DNA from: Litoditis marina
Taxonomy: Eukaryota; Nematoda; Chromadorea; Rhabditida; Rhabditidae
Length of the DNA: 64,000 nt
Direction: 5' to 3'
Assembly: GCA_964036275.1 (NCBI GenBank)
Contig: OZ038436.1
Coordinates: forward strand, 8,175,864 to 8,239,863
In this document: piece by piece, positions 1 through 44,560 of the stretch
Position numbering within the stretch: the first letter of the stretch is position 1
Layout: each line of letters starts with the position of its first letter
Program-made: the position numbers and the translations under genes
Notes under the pieces: model-generated
What the model saw: the letters and a program-made list of their open reading frames with translations, nothing else
Database searches by the model: none
What the model was told of the DNA's origin: nothing

Positions 1-3000
1 CCGACGTATCGGTCCTTTAAACTGCAATTGATAAACGTTTTGCAGATTGAAGGACAGAAGCGTCGAAATTGGTCCACATAATTGTCCTTCTTTAACCGAG
101 AAACTCACAATCTCCAGGAACTGTCGGAATGCATGCGTTCGTCGCATCCAGAATAAAAGCGAAAACTATTTCGAAGACGGTAAAATGAATCATTCTAGAA
201 TCATTCTAGAATGGTTATCACTCGACCAATGACGAGTTATGTCATTTTTTGTCAGATATATAGTTCTACCATTCAATGCACTTTGACGGCGTGCCGAGAT
301 ATGTCTCAAGTGATGTGTAAGATGTTCTCACGTCAGATAGTAAATGACTGGTGATAAAAAGTTGAATGTTTCCTGGTTAAAAACACACGTTATATCTTGT
401 ATGACCAATATCGCCAATGTGATAGTCGTTAAACGAGAATTTTTCGCCGATCTACAAAACGCTGTGAGTTTTTTTCAAACTGCCTAACCGTCCGTTACAG
501 TTGTTTTCACTATGAATACGTGAAATGAGAGATAAGAGGTAGTTGATTCACGCTTTAACTCGAAGTCCGGGTATCAGGGAAGCAAATGATTGAAAAACAG
601 ATCTTGGACCCGTTTCGAGGGTAATAAACACAGAACGATTACGCACAAACCGGCAGGCGAGCGATTTGCTGCCAAATATGTGTTATGGTCTCATATCATT
701 GAGAACGGATAGGATAGCTGAGAACTGGAATGAACAGGGAAATATACTAGAAGTACATTGAATAGTCCCGTAAATTTGTTTTCTAATGAGGCCTCGTGCA
801 CTTTGTCCTTGCACGTTTCTGAGTTCGGCTGTGTTTAACATATTTCACGGGAATGTGCGATTGACTAGTATTATAATCATTTTTACACTTCCAGCTCAGA
901 CACGTGACTCAAACAGTGGCCACCTTTCCTAAGAAATTTATGTTACAGATGATCTAGCCCAAAATACTGTACATGGTTCTTCTGATTGAATATAATACAA
1001 TGGAGTTGCACTCGAATTGTAGGGACTCTGAATTATTGTTGCAGAGAACAGTCATTTGAGTTGAATTTTTCCATTACTGAACTTTTCGAGTTTCGAGTAA
1101 TTTCGAAATTTCGAAAAAAAAATGTAATTTCGAAATTTCGAAAGAAAAACGGAAAAAATTCGAGTATGCCCTTTCATTTCAATTTGTCGCGTACTTTTCT
1201 CTCAAACCTTGAACTTATACCGATCTTTTCTTTAGTCTTCATACTTTGAATTTTTCTTATGCTGCGCTATATTTTTCACCTACTGTCGCGGATCTCTCAA
1301 TAAGTAGAGTGTGTGAAACTTTTTACCGCCGTTTTACCGTTTATGAAGCTATCACAATAGTAATACTAACGAACTGACTATCTATAGTGTCACTGAAACA
1401 TACGAATGATGTTCGACGCGAACGTGTGTTAGCACAAAGTTCAGACCTATAATAATGCACCGTTCACATGCGCATAATCGATCATGATAAGAAAAACAGT
1501 TAATACTAAAAGTTTGACTGAGAGGAGCGATATAATGGTTCCAGGTACCCCAAAAACTGCATATTTTCAGTGTGTGAAGCTCTCATTTAGCCATTAATGT
1601 ATACACTTTCGCAAGTTGCGCTGAAAGTAATAATAAAGCAAACGCGGAGTAGAATACCGTAACTTGGCTTTATTTTTATCTCTTCATCCCAGTGTCGTAG
1701 TAAATAGTGATAAATCAGAAAATTTATTCATTTAGATGAAGACTGTTGTAGTTATAGTGTTATAGACGTTATTGTGGAATTGAACCGCACTTTATTTTAT
1801 TTTAATTCTTTCTCTCTGTCTTCCTCTATTTTTCTTTCTCTCTCCCTCTTTTGCTTTCTCTCTCAACCTCAACACCAATACCTTTTTTCTCTCAGCCTCC
1901 CAATTCGAGTATCTTGAATTCTGCAGATAATGGGGATTAACAAATAAAGTGAAAATAAAGTAAAACCCGCCAGGAAATGGTCGATTTTCAACTAATGTCT
2001 CCAGTATAAAGTTTGTTATGACCGAATAGCACTGAATATAAACCAACGTATACAAAAATCTGAACAATACAGAGAAATTATTATATTCATAGATCCCATG
2101 CCATGGCCCATGCGAAAGCCTGACACTTGACTACCTCTAACGTTCCGAAAAGTGTGTTCTTGTATTGTTGTTACTAAGTTCTCATCAATTCATTAGACCG
2201 CATGAGCTGGTAACAAAGCTCTCCCATGCCTAGTTTCTAATTTCCGGACCCCACCCCTCTACGGATACTTCTACTTCTATGTTAACAGTATTTGCCTCAA
2301 CAATCAATATACGAAGTTCCAATTCAAATATAAGGATTGCGTGAAACATTGGACCATTACATAAGAGTAATTGTCTCTGTTTTCTATCTTTTTTCACGAA
2401 CTATGCAGCCTTTCATACATTTTCACCATCACAAACTTTACAACTAACACTGGAATATGAAACACTGGTTAGTTCACCTGATGTAAATGAAATAAGATTG
2501 GAAGGGTATTGTTACCGTACATAAATAAAGGCAAGATGTTTCATTGGATGTGGCTACGTCTTCAGGAAAAGGCATCAATCTATTCTGGTTCGCCTGATGT
2601 CATTCTTTTGGCGATGAACTTTTTTTTTCGTTTTTTATTTTTCAATTCACGAGTTTATAGTGCGTACGTACGTAATGAACATACGTGTGACAAATTAACG
2701 TCTCAAGCAACGAAGGCTTTTAAACGCTTGATGAAGAACTGCGATTATGTTCAAAGAACTATCAGCAACACAATGCCGTTTTCGGTAGAATGCGTGAAAC
2801 ATTGGAACAAGGTCTGCAGCAACTAGTGCAATATTTGGATAGGTAACGGTCGAGGGATGAGGTGAACTTAGTGTCTCCCCCCTCTTTTCTCTTTCTCTCT
2901 GTTCCTCTCTCTTTTTCTTTGTTTCTCCTGCTCTCTCTCCCTGTATCAGTTAGCATAATTATTCATGCATCCATACGTCTCAACTCGAATATCTGGCAAA

Positions 3001-6000
3001 ACTATTTGATTGTCGCAATAAAGCTGGTATCACTTGCAACATGTAGTTTAGGTTGATCGCGAAGTGAAGTCTTTGAACTTCTTGCACGAAGATTAGTATT
3101 TTATATTTTGGTTTTGCAGAGGTTCAAAATTATCTGAATGAACATTATAGAACAAACTTAGTTTTTAATCTCGCAAATTCGAAGTTCTTGAGCTCTGAGC
3201 CCTAGTTCTCTCTTGATTTCCGTTCTTAATTGTGAAAGAGGTTCTTCAGTTACGTAATGAACTAGTTTGAGAACGTATGAAAACTATCTGGCCAACATTA
3301 ATCTGTTTAAGTAAAGTGCGTGAAACCTTTTAGCGACTGTTCTATACTAAACTAAACGAAAAGCTACTATACTGAACTTACTACGGAGATGGTATAGTTC
3401 GCACAGTCCCCAACTGGACTTGTGCAGCTTGCCAATGAAATTTCAAAGCAGTTTTTGGCATGTTGAAATACTGCAAAACAATAGACATTTATGTAAAGGA
3501 TTCCTCCCCTTCGTTATAACTCGGAGTCAAGGTAACTTTCTGTAGAATATATGTATTATCTAAATAACAGCCTTCCAAAGACTTTGGCACGCTGCCAGCG
3601 AGTCAAGTTGGGAAATGTGAGCACTATAGTGATAAAAAAAGGAGAGCACAGTGAAAACTTTCAAGTGACACAAAGCTGTTTTCGCAACTTTTCAGACTGT
3701 TTCTGCTTTCCTTTGTATGTTCAAACTTCACTGAATAGTGAACATTGCGGAGGTATCTCTAGTGACATTGAAACATTCAGGTGAACTATCACCGTTCATG
3801 AAAAAACATATACATTTGAAATCGAAAATAGAGGAGAACATTCACAATGAAATTCCTTGAGAGTTTCGGTTACCGTTCAATCTAATAGAACAAACCACAT
3901 TTTACACTGAAAACACAGGTAACCGGCTTTTTATTTCAGGTTACCTAAATACCTACCGGTTACCTATGAGGTAAACCGAAAAAAGTGAGAAAACCGGTTA
4001 GGTTAACAATGTTTGTTGAACCCAATGATTCAGAGATTGAAACAGCCCAAAGGACCAGAACGCAATAGAAAAGGAGAAAACCAAAATTTATTGTTCAATA
4101 CTACTCTGTTTGTCAGTATAACTCTTCACAGTAATACTTCAGAGATTTAGGGAATTGTTCAATAGATTGAGTTTTGTTTGTAGCGTTGAGGTGTTCGAAT
4201 AAGGCGATAATACTCTATCTAATTAACGTTCACAAAACCTTTTAAAACAAGCATGTTTCTTATAGAGAACGAGCAAAATTTGATGTAGTTCCATCAAGTC
4301 AACACCGCTACAGTATACACTACAACATTCGAACTAACTTTACTTTCGGTTCGAAATATAGTTCTGAAGAATACGATTATGTGGACCACTCCCGTGTCAA
4401 CGGTCCTTCAAACTGCTTAACTGAGTCTCAGATGTTTAACTGAGTGGTTTTGAGAATTGCAACAATCTCAATAAAAATTATTTTCTTGTATCGATTATTG
4501 ATAAGGCTCTACCATATAGTTTGTTTCAACCATCGATAGTAGTCAGCCATGCTGACCTGAGCGCACCCTACTCAGACAATTTCCAGCCAATTGGCCAGCC
4601 ACTTTTTTATTGGCTGAACGAGAGAGTGTGCAGGTCAGAGAGACGCAGACTGTCTTAGCCTGTCTGCGCGTCATTGACCTGCATGCTCTCTCGTTTTTGT
4701 AGCTGGCCAATTGCAGAAAATTGGCGCTAATCGTGCTGAGCAAATTGCGCGACTTGTCTGGCAGCTTGCCAGTCTTTTCTTTACTGATCAGAGATCCAAA
4801 AAGTGGTTGGTTCCAGTTTTTTCCGCATTATTTGTGTTCAAAAGGGCATCGCTCTAAAATTTACTGTAGCTGACTTCTATCGAAGACCTAAACGAACTGT
4901 CGAAACGATCATCTTCTTAAGTAGAATGTGCGAAACACCGGCACGAGGGTTGGCGCAAAACCGGTAAAATCTGGCTCAGGACGTTATTACCCATCCCCTT
5001 CTGTCTAACTCTATCTTTCTTTCGTTCTCTTCCTTTTTCCTTTCTTTTTTAAATTTTTTTCTTCTTTTCCCCCACTCACTTTTATTTAAATAATCCAATT
5101 AGTTCAATTTAATTGTGATTCCTAAAGCTTTTTATCTATTTGTATTCGAATCTAGCTAAAGCTGCATTTTCTACCGAAAACTTTACACCTTTCCATGAAC
5201 AACTTTTCATATATTTATCACTGTCACAAATTTTACAACTTACACTAGAATACAAAACGCTGGTTAGTTGGCAGTGATTGAAGGAACCCAAAAAACTCGA
5301 ACGCGAGAAAAATGAAAAAAAATCAAGTAATTAGTCAATTTTACGCAGTACAACTCTTTACAGTAAAAATTCAATTGATTATTGTATAATGTATGTTATA
5401 TTCAATATAATTATTGTAGGTTTCTTTGTTGATATCTGCTACTATTTACCGTTGGTTACCAATAGCATACGAATTATCAGTGAACATAGCAATACAGACG
5501 AATTAAATTCATTAATTCCAACTCGTTTATAAAGATTGCGTGAAACGTTGAAGTGCGGCTCCGAGGCAAAACGTACATTTTGCTTCAACTTAGATACTTC
5601 AATCAGTTTAGTTTCATTTGCTATCTCAAGAACATCATTAATTCGTTATGATCTCTTGCTATTGCTTGCGTTTTCCACCAAAAACTATACACTCTTCAAG
5701 AAACAATTTTCAGACTTTCCATAAATTTATCACCATCACAAATTTTACAACTTACATTAAGATACAAAACGCTCGTTAGTTAACTTACTTACTATAAAAA
5801 ATACGATTGGAATGTTATTGTCACCGTACACAAATAAATTACATATTTAAGATGTATAATAAATAATCACAAGCTTGGACTTATACGATCACAATAAATA
5901 TGAGAAACAACTAGTCAATATAAGAGTTGTAAATAATTACAAACATCCAAAAATGGCCTAAAACGGTGCAAAAACCAAATTTCGTATTGCTAAAGAATGC

Positions 6001-6039
6001 ATTCAAAGCACCGGTAAACCGAATGGCAAACTATACAAC
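1..6039. other. Intergenic region left of apd-3
   Basis: No gene recognised. It is assembled from repeated local units. A block with CACAAATTTTACAACTTACA recurs in diverged form at about 2395-2530, 5195-5275 and 5690-5835. TGAAAC motifs with the context GCGTGAAAC precede several of these blocks (2342, 2795, 3321, 5541). Hairpin MITEs lie at 1-104, 3895-4012 and 4575-4735. Short open frames here have no splice sites or conserved features. Confidence 0.7.
4575..4735. mobile_element. CTGCGTCTCTC hairpin MITE
   Basis: Palindrome from CAGCCAATTGGCCAGCCAC to its complement, with GAGAGAGTGTGCAGGTCAGA in the stem. Sister copies at 11765-11905 (apd-3 intron 25), 53920-54080 (HDEL gene intron 11) and 59778-59832 (partial); single stems near 9300-9345, 11155-11230, 22640-22680, 29365-29402 and 41445-41485. 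Confidence 0.7.
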
Positions 6040-6045
6040 TTTATT
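6040..6045 (-). promoter_or_regulatory. apd-3: Poly(A) signal of apd-3
   Basis: AATAAA on the minus strand, about 90 nt beyond the TAA stop. It is the first perfect copy downstream of the stop and the distance is typical for nematode 3' UTRs. Confidence 0.7.
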
Positions 6046-6134
6046 ACATTATAGAAAACCGAGTAGAAACAATCTAGAATTTACTCATAAAACATAATAT
6101 TTTCTACAAAATCTACAAGAATCAATGAGAAATG

Positions 6135-38391
<32,257 letters not shown>

Positions 38392-38400
38392 GGCCTCGAA

Positions 38401-38406
38401 CCTACA
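38401..38406 (-). promoter_or_regulatory. apd-3: Trans-splice acceptor and 10-nt 5' UTR of apd-3
   Basis: Read on the minus strand, a pyrimidine-rich stretch ending TTTTGTAG lies directly before GTTCGAGGCC and the ATG at 38391. No coding exon with a matching donor is visible upstream, only repeats. In nematodes an acceptor without a partner exon a few bases before the ATG marks spliced-leader addition. This supports the chosen start codon. Whether SL1 or SL2 is used cannot be seen. Confidence 0.7.
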
Positions 38407-38438
38407 AAAGAAAACGTATAGAATTCACCCGTTAAACG

Positions 38439-38712
38439 GGTGAATTCTATATGTAACCGGGTTTTTAGGTAACCTAACCCTTTTTTGGTAACCTATTTTT
38501 CAGGTTACCTCAGTAGGTAACCGGATGGTAACCTAAAATGAAAAACCGGTTACCTGTTTTTCTAACGCAAAATATGGTTTTTACCGCTAGTTTTACCGGT
38601 AACTGGATTTCAGTTTTAGGTTACTTCCAGGTTACCTACTAAGGTAACCTGAAAAAAGGTTACCGAAAAAGGGTTAGGTTACCTAAAAACCCGGTTAGTT
38701 GTAGAATTGGCC
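38439..38712. mobile_element. GGTTACC-type MITE abutting the apd-3 start
   Basis: Full-length copy beginning 36 bp upstream of the trans-splice acceptor of apd-3. A 14-bp end of another copy (TATAGAATTCACC, 38417-38430) lies head-to-head in front of it, and a further composite copy follows at 38740-38996. Confidence 0.85.
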
Positions 38713-38739
38713 AAGGAGGTGAAGGAAACGTAAACTTGT

Positions 38740-38996
38740 GGTGAATTCTACATGTATGTAACCGGGTTTTTTGGTAACCGTTTTCCGGTTACTTCGATAG
38801 GTAACCGGTCGGTAACCGAAAATGAAAACCCGGTTAAAACTTGTTTGTTGTACAGCAATTCTATATACGACCAGGTTTTTCGATAACCTAACCGGTTTTT
38901 CGTAACCCATTTTCAGGTTACCCCCCGGTTACCTGTCTGAGTTAACAAAAAATGTTTGGCTTACCAAAAAAAACGGTTAAATATATAGAACTTATC
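38740..38996. mobile_element. Diverged/composite GGTTACC-type MITE
   Basis: Starts GGTGAATTCTACATG, reaches a partial end near 38866 and resumes with CAATTCTATATACGACC. It looks like two partial copies joined. Confidence 0.65.
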
Positions 38997-39400
38997 GTAG
39001 ACTACAAATTATAACAAAAACACATTAAGTGTGAAGCGCAAATGAACCTTAATCCATAAACAAAACCAACTAAGACTGTGTAACAGATTTTCAAAACATT
39101 GTCTTTTCAAATAAATGTACAGTTTTGGGAGAATACGAAATCATGTTGGCGAGGCTCAAATACAGCATGAGAATCGAATTAAACATTGAAAACACGTTAA
39201 TGAATATATTCAAACTTATAAAATAATAAAAACAAAGAAGCGCAATAATAGAGGGTAGGGGCAGATATAATCTCATCCCCTCCACACACTTGAGATATCG
39301 ACATTGCACCGCGTTTACGCTATCGATGGGGCGCCTGGCGCGTATTGAGTGTTGACGTAAAATCTGTTCGCCAAAAGCTGAGAGAACGGAAATTTAAGAA

Positions 39401-40113
39401 AATTCATGAAAAAGTGGGGGCCCAACGACTGTGAGATTTGTCTTCTGCTGTGCGCCCCTTAGACAACTACTCTCAAATGGAGCAGCTACTGCTACAAAAA
39501 CCGAAAAATACTCATGTATAACTGTTAATTACAAACATACAAAAGCCGTAAAATATTTTTTCAAACCTGTAAACTAGAATCTGTAAATAACCGAAAAATA
39601 CTAATATACTCAAGTATAACTGTTTATTACAAACATACAAAAGTCGTAAAATATTTTCTCAAACCTGTAAACTAGAATCTACAAGTCACAGCTGCGAAAG
39701 AGAGAACAACTGTTGAATAATATGCCAAACGTTATAGCACCTAGAATTGAAGTAATGACCAAAAACACCAACCATTGTGCACAAAACCAGGAACTCTATA
39801 ATTGACTACATTGAGTTAACATCTGTGATTTGTAGATTCTAGTTTACAGGTTTGAGAAAATATTTTACGACTTTTGTATGTTTGTAATAAACAGTTATAC
39901 TTGAGTATATTAGTATTTTTCGGTTATTTACAGATTCTAGTTTACAGGTTTGAAAAAATATTTTACGGCTTTTGTATGTTTGTAATTAACAGTTATACAT
40001 GAGTATTTTTCGGTTTTTGTAGCAGTAGCTGCTCCATTTGAGAGTAGTTGTCTAAGGGGCGCACAGCAGAAGACAAATCTCACAGTCGTTGGGCCCCCAC
40101 TTTTTCATGAATT
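39401..40113. mobile_element. Foldback element with 291-bp arms (intergenic)
   Basis: Arms 39401-39691 and 39823-40113 pair without net indel (paired positions sum to 79514 throughout). Each arm itself holds an internal direct duplication (AAACCTGTAAACTAGAATCT twice). Ends AATTCATGAAAAAGTGGGGG belong to the same family. A short relic of the end is at 56971-57010. Confidence 0.9.
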
Positions 40114-40224
40114 TTTCTCTTTTTGTATACATGCCGTAGGTATGTGGTTTGATCTGTACGGTGCAGATAAAAAAAATTTTCTTAATGAACCACTTGCCAA
40201 GTATTACTATCATTTGAGAAAAGT

Positions 40225-41335
40225 ATGACGTCAACATTGCAGTTCTAAAAACTTACTTTCTGCCCTCTGCTTTTCAGAATTCCAGAATACGTCATGTTTG
40301 AATGAAGTTTCATCGTGAATTGACCATTTCTAAGAAACTTTCAGCATTCGAAAACATATTTCACGTCAATTTTTTGAAAGTTGACGCCATCTGGCCTTCT
40401 GATTTCCAGAATAAGTCATATTTAGATGAAGTTTCGTCGTTAATGTACCATTTTTAAGATATTTTCAGCATTTGAAAATATATGTGACGTCAACTTTGCA
40501 CTTTTCAGAATCAACGTAATCTGGTCTCCAGAATCCCAGAATACATCACTCTCAGACTGAGTTTCACCGTTAATTGACCCTTCCTAAGATATTACCATCG
40601 TTTAAAAAATATGTGACGTCAACTTTGCACTTTTCAAAATCGACGTCATCTGGTCTCCAGAATCCCAGAATACATCACTCTCAGATTGAGTTTTATCGTT
40701 AATTGACCCTTTCTAAGATATTACCATCGTTTAAAGATATATGTGACGTCAACTTTGCACTTTTCAAAATCGACGTCACCTGGTTTCCAGAATCCCAGAA
40801 TACATCACTCTCAGATTGAGTTTCACCGTTAATTGACCCTTTCTAAGATATTACCATCGTTTAAAGATATATGTGACGTCAACTTTGCACTTTACAAAAT
40901 CGACGTCATCTGGTCTCCAGAATCCCAGAATACATCACTCTCAGATTGAGTTTCACCGTTAATTGACCCTTTCTAAGATATTACCATCGTTTAAAGATAT
41001 ATGTGACGTCAACTTTGCACTTTTCAAAAATGACGTCATCTGGTCTCCAGAATCTCAGAATACGTCACTCTTAGATTGAGTTTCTCCGTTAATTGACCCT
41101 TTCTAAGATATTACCATCGTTTAAAAATATATGTGACGTCAACTTTGCACTTTTCAAAAATGACGTCATCTGGTCTCCAGAATCTCAGAATACGTTACTC
41201 TTAAATTGAGTTTCTCCGCTAATTGACCCTTTCTAAGATATTACCATCATTTGAAAATATATGTGACGTCAACTTTGCACTTTTCAAAAATGACGTCATC
41301 CGGTCTCCAGAATTCTGAAGGACGTCAGGAATAGA
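40225..41335. repeat. 130-bp tandem array with TGACGTCA sites (intergenic)
   Basis: TGACGTCAACTTTGCACTTT recurs at 40494, 40614, 40744, 40874, 41004, 41134 and 41264, mostly 130 bp apart, with older units from 40225. Each unit has two GACGTCA sequences. The 3' units are the most alike. Confidence 0.85.
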
Positions 41336-41429
41336 ATACTTCATATTCAAATAAAAGTCACGATGGCATCATATTTCAATTTTCGAGCAAATCGGTAATT
41401 GTTACTCTAAGTTACAATACAAATTGAGT

Positions 41430-41885
41430 TGTCGACCGGACAGAGAGAGTGAGAGAGCGTGCTAAATGGAGAGACGCAGACACTTTTCGAAAAATGTCTA
41501 TAACTTTGACAAAAACAATTTTTTCTTGATTTTTTTTTGCTCCGCGAGGGTTTGAGTAGGTATCATATGTCTTCCACAATTTTCAACGAAATCGGTTAAG
41601 TAGAAACCCTCAAACTGGGTTTACTTTTCTTGTCACAACCCACACACACACACGACGGAAGTTGGCGCTCTTGATGAAGCGCATGAGGTCATAACTTGGC
41701 TCAAACTTGACCGATTTCGCTCAAATTTGAAACACGGTTAGGGAATTAGCTATAGAAAACAAGTACATCAATAAAAACTTTGTTTTGCAAATTTCAGCCT
41801 TTTTGAGGAAAAACTAAAAAAACGGAAGCACGCATTAGCCGGACCAAAGACAAATCTCGCACAGCGCTTCGCGCTGCGCGCGATT
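41430..41885. repeat. Composite repeat, copy 2 (intergenic)
   Basis: Reverse-orientation partner of 22365-22690, ending in the GCACAGCGCTTCGCGCTGCG hairpin. Related hairpins occur at 16867-16915, 20275-20335 and 58705-58735. Confidence 0.75.
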
Positions 41886-42879
41886 AATGAATTTTGAAGC
41901 TAAAAATTAATTGTGAACGCTCAGAACCAATTATTTAACGAGAAAGCAGAAGATGTCATGTAATAGAATAGCTTTCAGCACACTTATTGAAATTACACAG
42001 AAATAAACTTAGTTTACCGTATACCCTATCTTCATTAACACTTTGAATAGCGTTACTATAGATTGTTTATTATTGTACTCACTGAGTGAATCCTAGTTCG
42101 ACGGAATGGAAAATGGAATTGGGTGTTGTTGGGTTGTCACGCCACATCATCTACGTATCTATATAGAAAATCGTTGTAGTTTGATCTCCAGACCGATACA
42201 CGGGCCAATTTAAATTTTTTTGACCAGTAACGGAATGGATCAAACTATAAACACAGCGGGATAGAATAAAATACACCTATGGAAAAGAAAAAAGCCTAAA
42301 ATACTAGTCAGGCATACACTGTTACAGAAGTAGTAGTAGGTTGGCAGCGAATAATCTATTTATCATCAAGTTTCACTCCGTAGTTTAAACTTTGACCGGT
42401 AACGGGATCAAACTACAAACAATGCAATGAAATACACCGTTTAGACATGCTTTTTAAAAAAGCAAACCTTTAATTTGCTAGTCAGGCATACCTTGGTTTG
42501 GCAGCGAATCCACTATTCACCAGAAAGTTTTTGTTACCTTTTTATCAACTTTGTTGAGGTGTTTTAAGGTTTACAGAACACTTGGACGAAGTTCACAATA
42601 GAACGTACTGAATAGGAAAGTTGCAAACAATGTCATCGAAACTAATTTAATCAATATGTAATATTATAAGTTGTTTGTAACATGAGAAACATGAATAACT
42701 TTCAAACAAAAACATAGGTGTGGTGGTGAGGTATCATCGTAATTATTGATTTGTTTCGCTTAGTTGACCACAACTGAGTGATAAGAGGGTGCACTTTGAG
42801 ACGACACAGTCCTTTTTTTAACGAAAATGAATAGAGGGAAGCTCTCAGGAGAGCACTGGCTGTAGCTGTAATCTCTCTT

Positions 42880-43030
42880 TCTCTTCCCCCCCCCCCCCTC
42901 TCTCGTTTTGTTCTCTCTCTCCCTTCTGTCTCTCTATCTCTATCGCTCTCTCTCTCTCTCTCTTACTCTTTCTCTTCTTCTCTCACTATCTTTCTCGCTC
43001 TCATCTTTCTGTCCCTTCTCTCCTTCTTTT
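42880..43030 (+). repeat. CT-rich tract
   Basis: Poly-C followed by CTCTCTCTC runs. Similar tracts at 1800-1880, 2875-2945, 4985-5080 and 50490-50680. A 20-bp poly-C run is at about 62003-62023. Confidence 0.8.
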
Positions 43031-43101
43031 TGGTTTCAACGTCTTAGTAAAATCACCTCTGTACTACTACCCCCATGAACAAACTGCATCAATAGAATGC
43101 G

Positions 43102-43200
43102 TGAAACATTGATGCGCATGCCAGGATACTGCTGGTGAAGAACGAGGTATTCTATAGCAGATAGAATTTTTAAGTAGTTATCAATTCCTTCAATGTTTCA
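43102..43200. promoter_or_regulatory. Divergent TGTTTCA (Ruby-like) motif pair, cassette 1
   Basis: TGAAACATT at 43102-43110 (motif on minus strand) and AATGTTTCA at 43192-43200 (plus strand) point away from each other. The core matches the GTTTCA of nematode 21U-RNA (piRNA) promoters. CTGTTTCA, the exact C. elegans consensus, follows at 43438-43445. Confidence 0.5.
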
Positions 43201-43559
43201 CTCTGGTTATCTACAAATTGCTCACCTTATACAGTCGACTTTTTAAAATTCTTTTAAAATATTGTTACTACCGCTCCTTGAATGAACTACTCAAATAGAA
43301 GGAGTGAAACAGTGATTCGCGATATCATACTGTAACTGTATTGATATCAATATCATGATATATGAATATGATGCAACAACTAGAAAAAATGGAATTTTGA
43401 TTGGCTAAGGTTGCAACATTGCAGGAAGATATATACTCTGTTTCATAAGTCGATGTCTTTTTACAGTAATCCGTCGAATATTTAAAAGGCGTTTTCCAGC
43501 GAAGGAATTGTTCTTTTGATTTCAAACTTTTCGAGTTTGTAGTAAACATGCAGAACAAA

Positions 43560-44560
43560 CACATTGCCAAAACTTTGAGAAAATCCAGAAAAAAAAACAT
43601 GCCAAATTAGCTAGTTTTGACCTGGAAGTTTGAGCATATATATTACTACATATGAATGGGTGGAACTAACTAGAATACTCCCACAGTTGGTAAGAAATAA
43701 TATTGAGAGAAATATCCAGTTTTTCTCCTTGCGCATGGTGTACGCCTACTTTTTGAAAATGATTGAAGATGATGATATAATAACTGTTATTACTTTTGTG
43801 CAAGCTTTGAAAAAAAATCACAGTTTGGAAGTTTTCTTCTCTAGCACTAACAGCCTAAACAAGCTGGGGAAGTAGGATCGGTAACACTGCCCTGTGAAGG
43901 AACGGCTCTAATATACTGCGTGAAACATTGATGCGCGTGTCAGGATGGGGCTAGTCAAGAACGAAGTATCTATATCAGATAAATCTTCCCTCACAACTGG
44001 TAAAAAGAGAGTGTATGACTATCAATTCCTTCAATGTTTCACTCTTGCTATATATGCTACGTATATATAGTGCGCACAGTTAATCGCTAAACTTCCAAAC
44101 TCAAAGACAGTTTAAACTATTGTAGACGAGACATTTGCAGACTCTTGGTATTGAAACTGTACAGGTCGTCTTCTTTTGCTGTGTTTGTAGTTTGTATCCT
44201 GAATATGCTATTTTTTGCTGCCGATTCGAGAATAAATATAGGTACACAGATCAATATACAACTTAAATTACAACTATTTTTACAGAATTTTCTAACTTTG
44301 TACTTCGACACTTCAACTTCATCTTGATTTTCAGTTTCTAAAAGTATCGCGAGAAATATCGAAAGTTCATTAGTGATATTTAGTAATTCTGCTGGACTGT
44401 CCCGACATCGTGATCCGACTATGCGTCGCTCGCTTAGCGCACTATTTCGCGAGATTGGTATAGTTTGTTCCACTCTATTACAACAATATACAGTAATATG
44501 CTGAAACTTCCAGGTCAAACTTTGGTGTTTTGACGTTCCTGGATTTTCTCCAAATTTCGA
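43560..44560. repeat. Diverged large inverted repeat between the two genes
   Basis: The stretch at 43565-43645 (AAATCCAG, CCTGGAAGTTTGAGCATAT) recurs as its reverse complement at 44497-44565. Open frames of 81 codons (43630-43875, plus) and 162 codons (44117-44605, minus) lie inside; neither shows a known family or splice sites, and I regard them as unexplained. Confidence 0.5.
43921..44041. promoter_or_regulatory. Divergent TGTTTCA motif pair, cassette 2
   Basis: A direct duplicate of cassette 1, including the flanks ATGCG after the left motif and ATCAATTCCTTCAATGTTTC at the right. Unlike the flanks, the interior has diverged and gained an insertion. Confidence 0.5.

Noticed and set aside
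41830..41885. Helitron 3' end
   Set aside because: There is a GC hairpin, but no CTRR terminus after it and no Rep/helicase frame; class left open.
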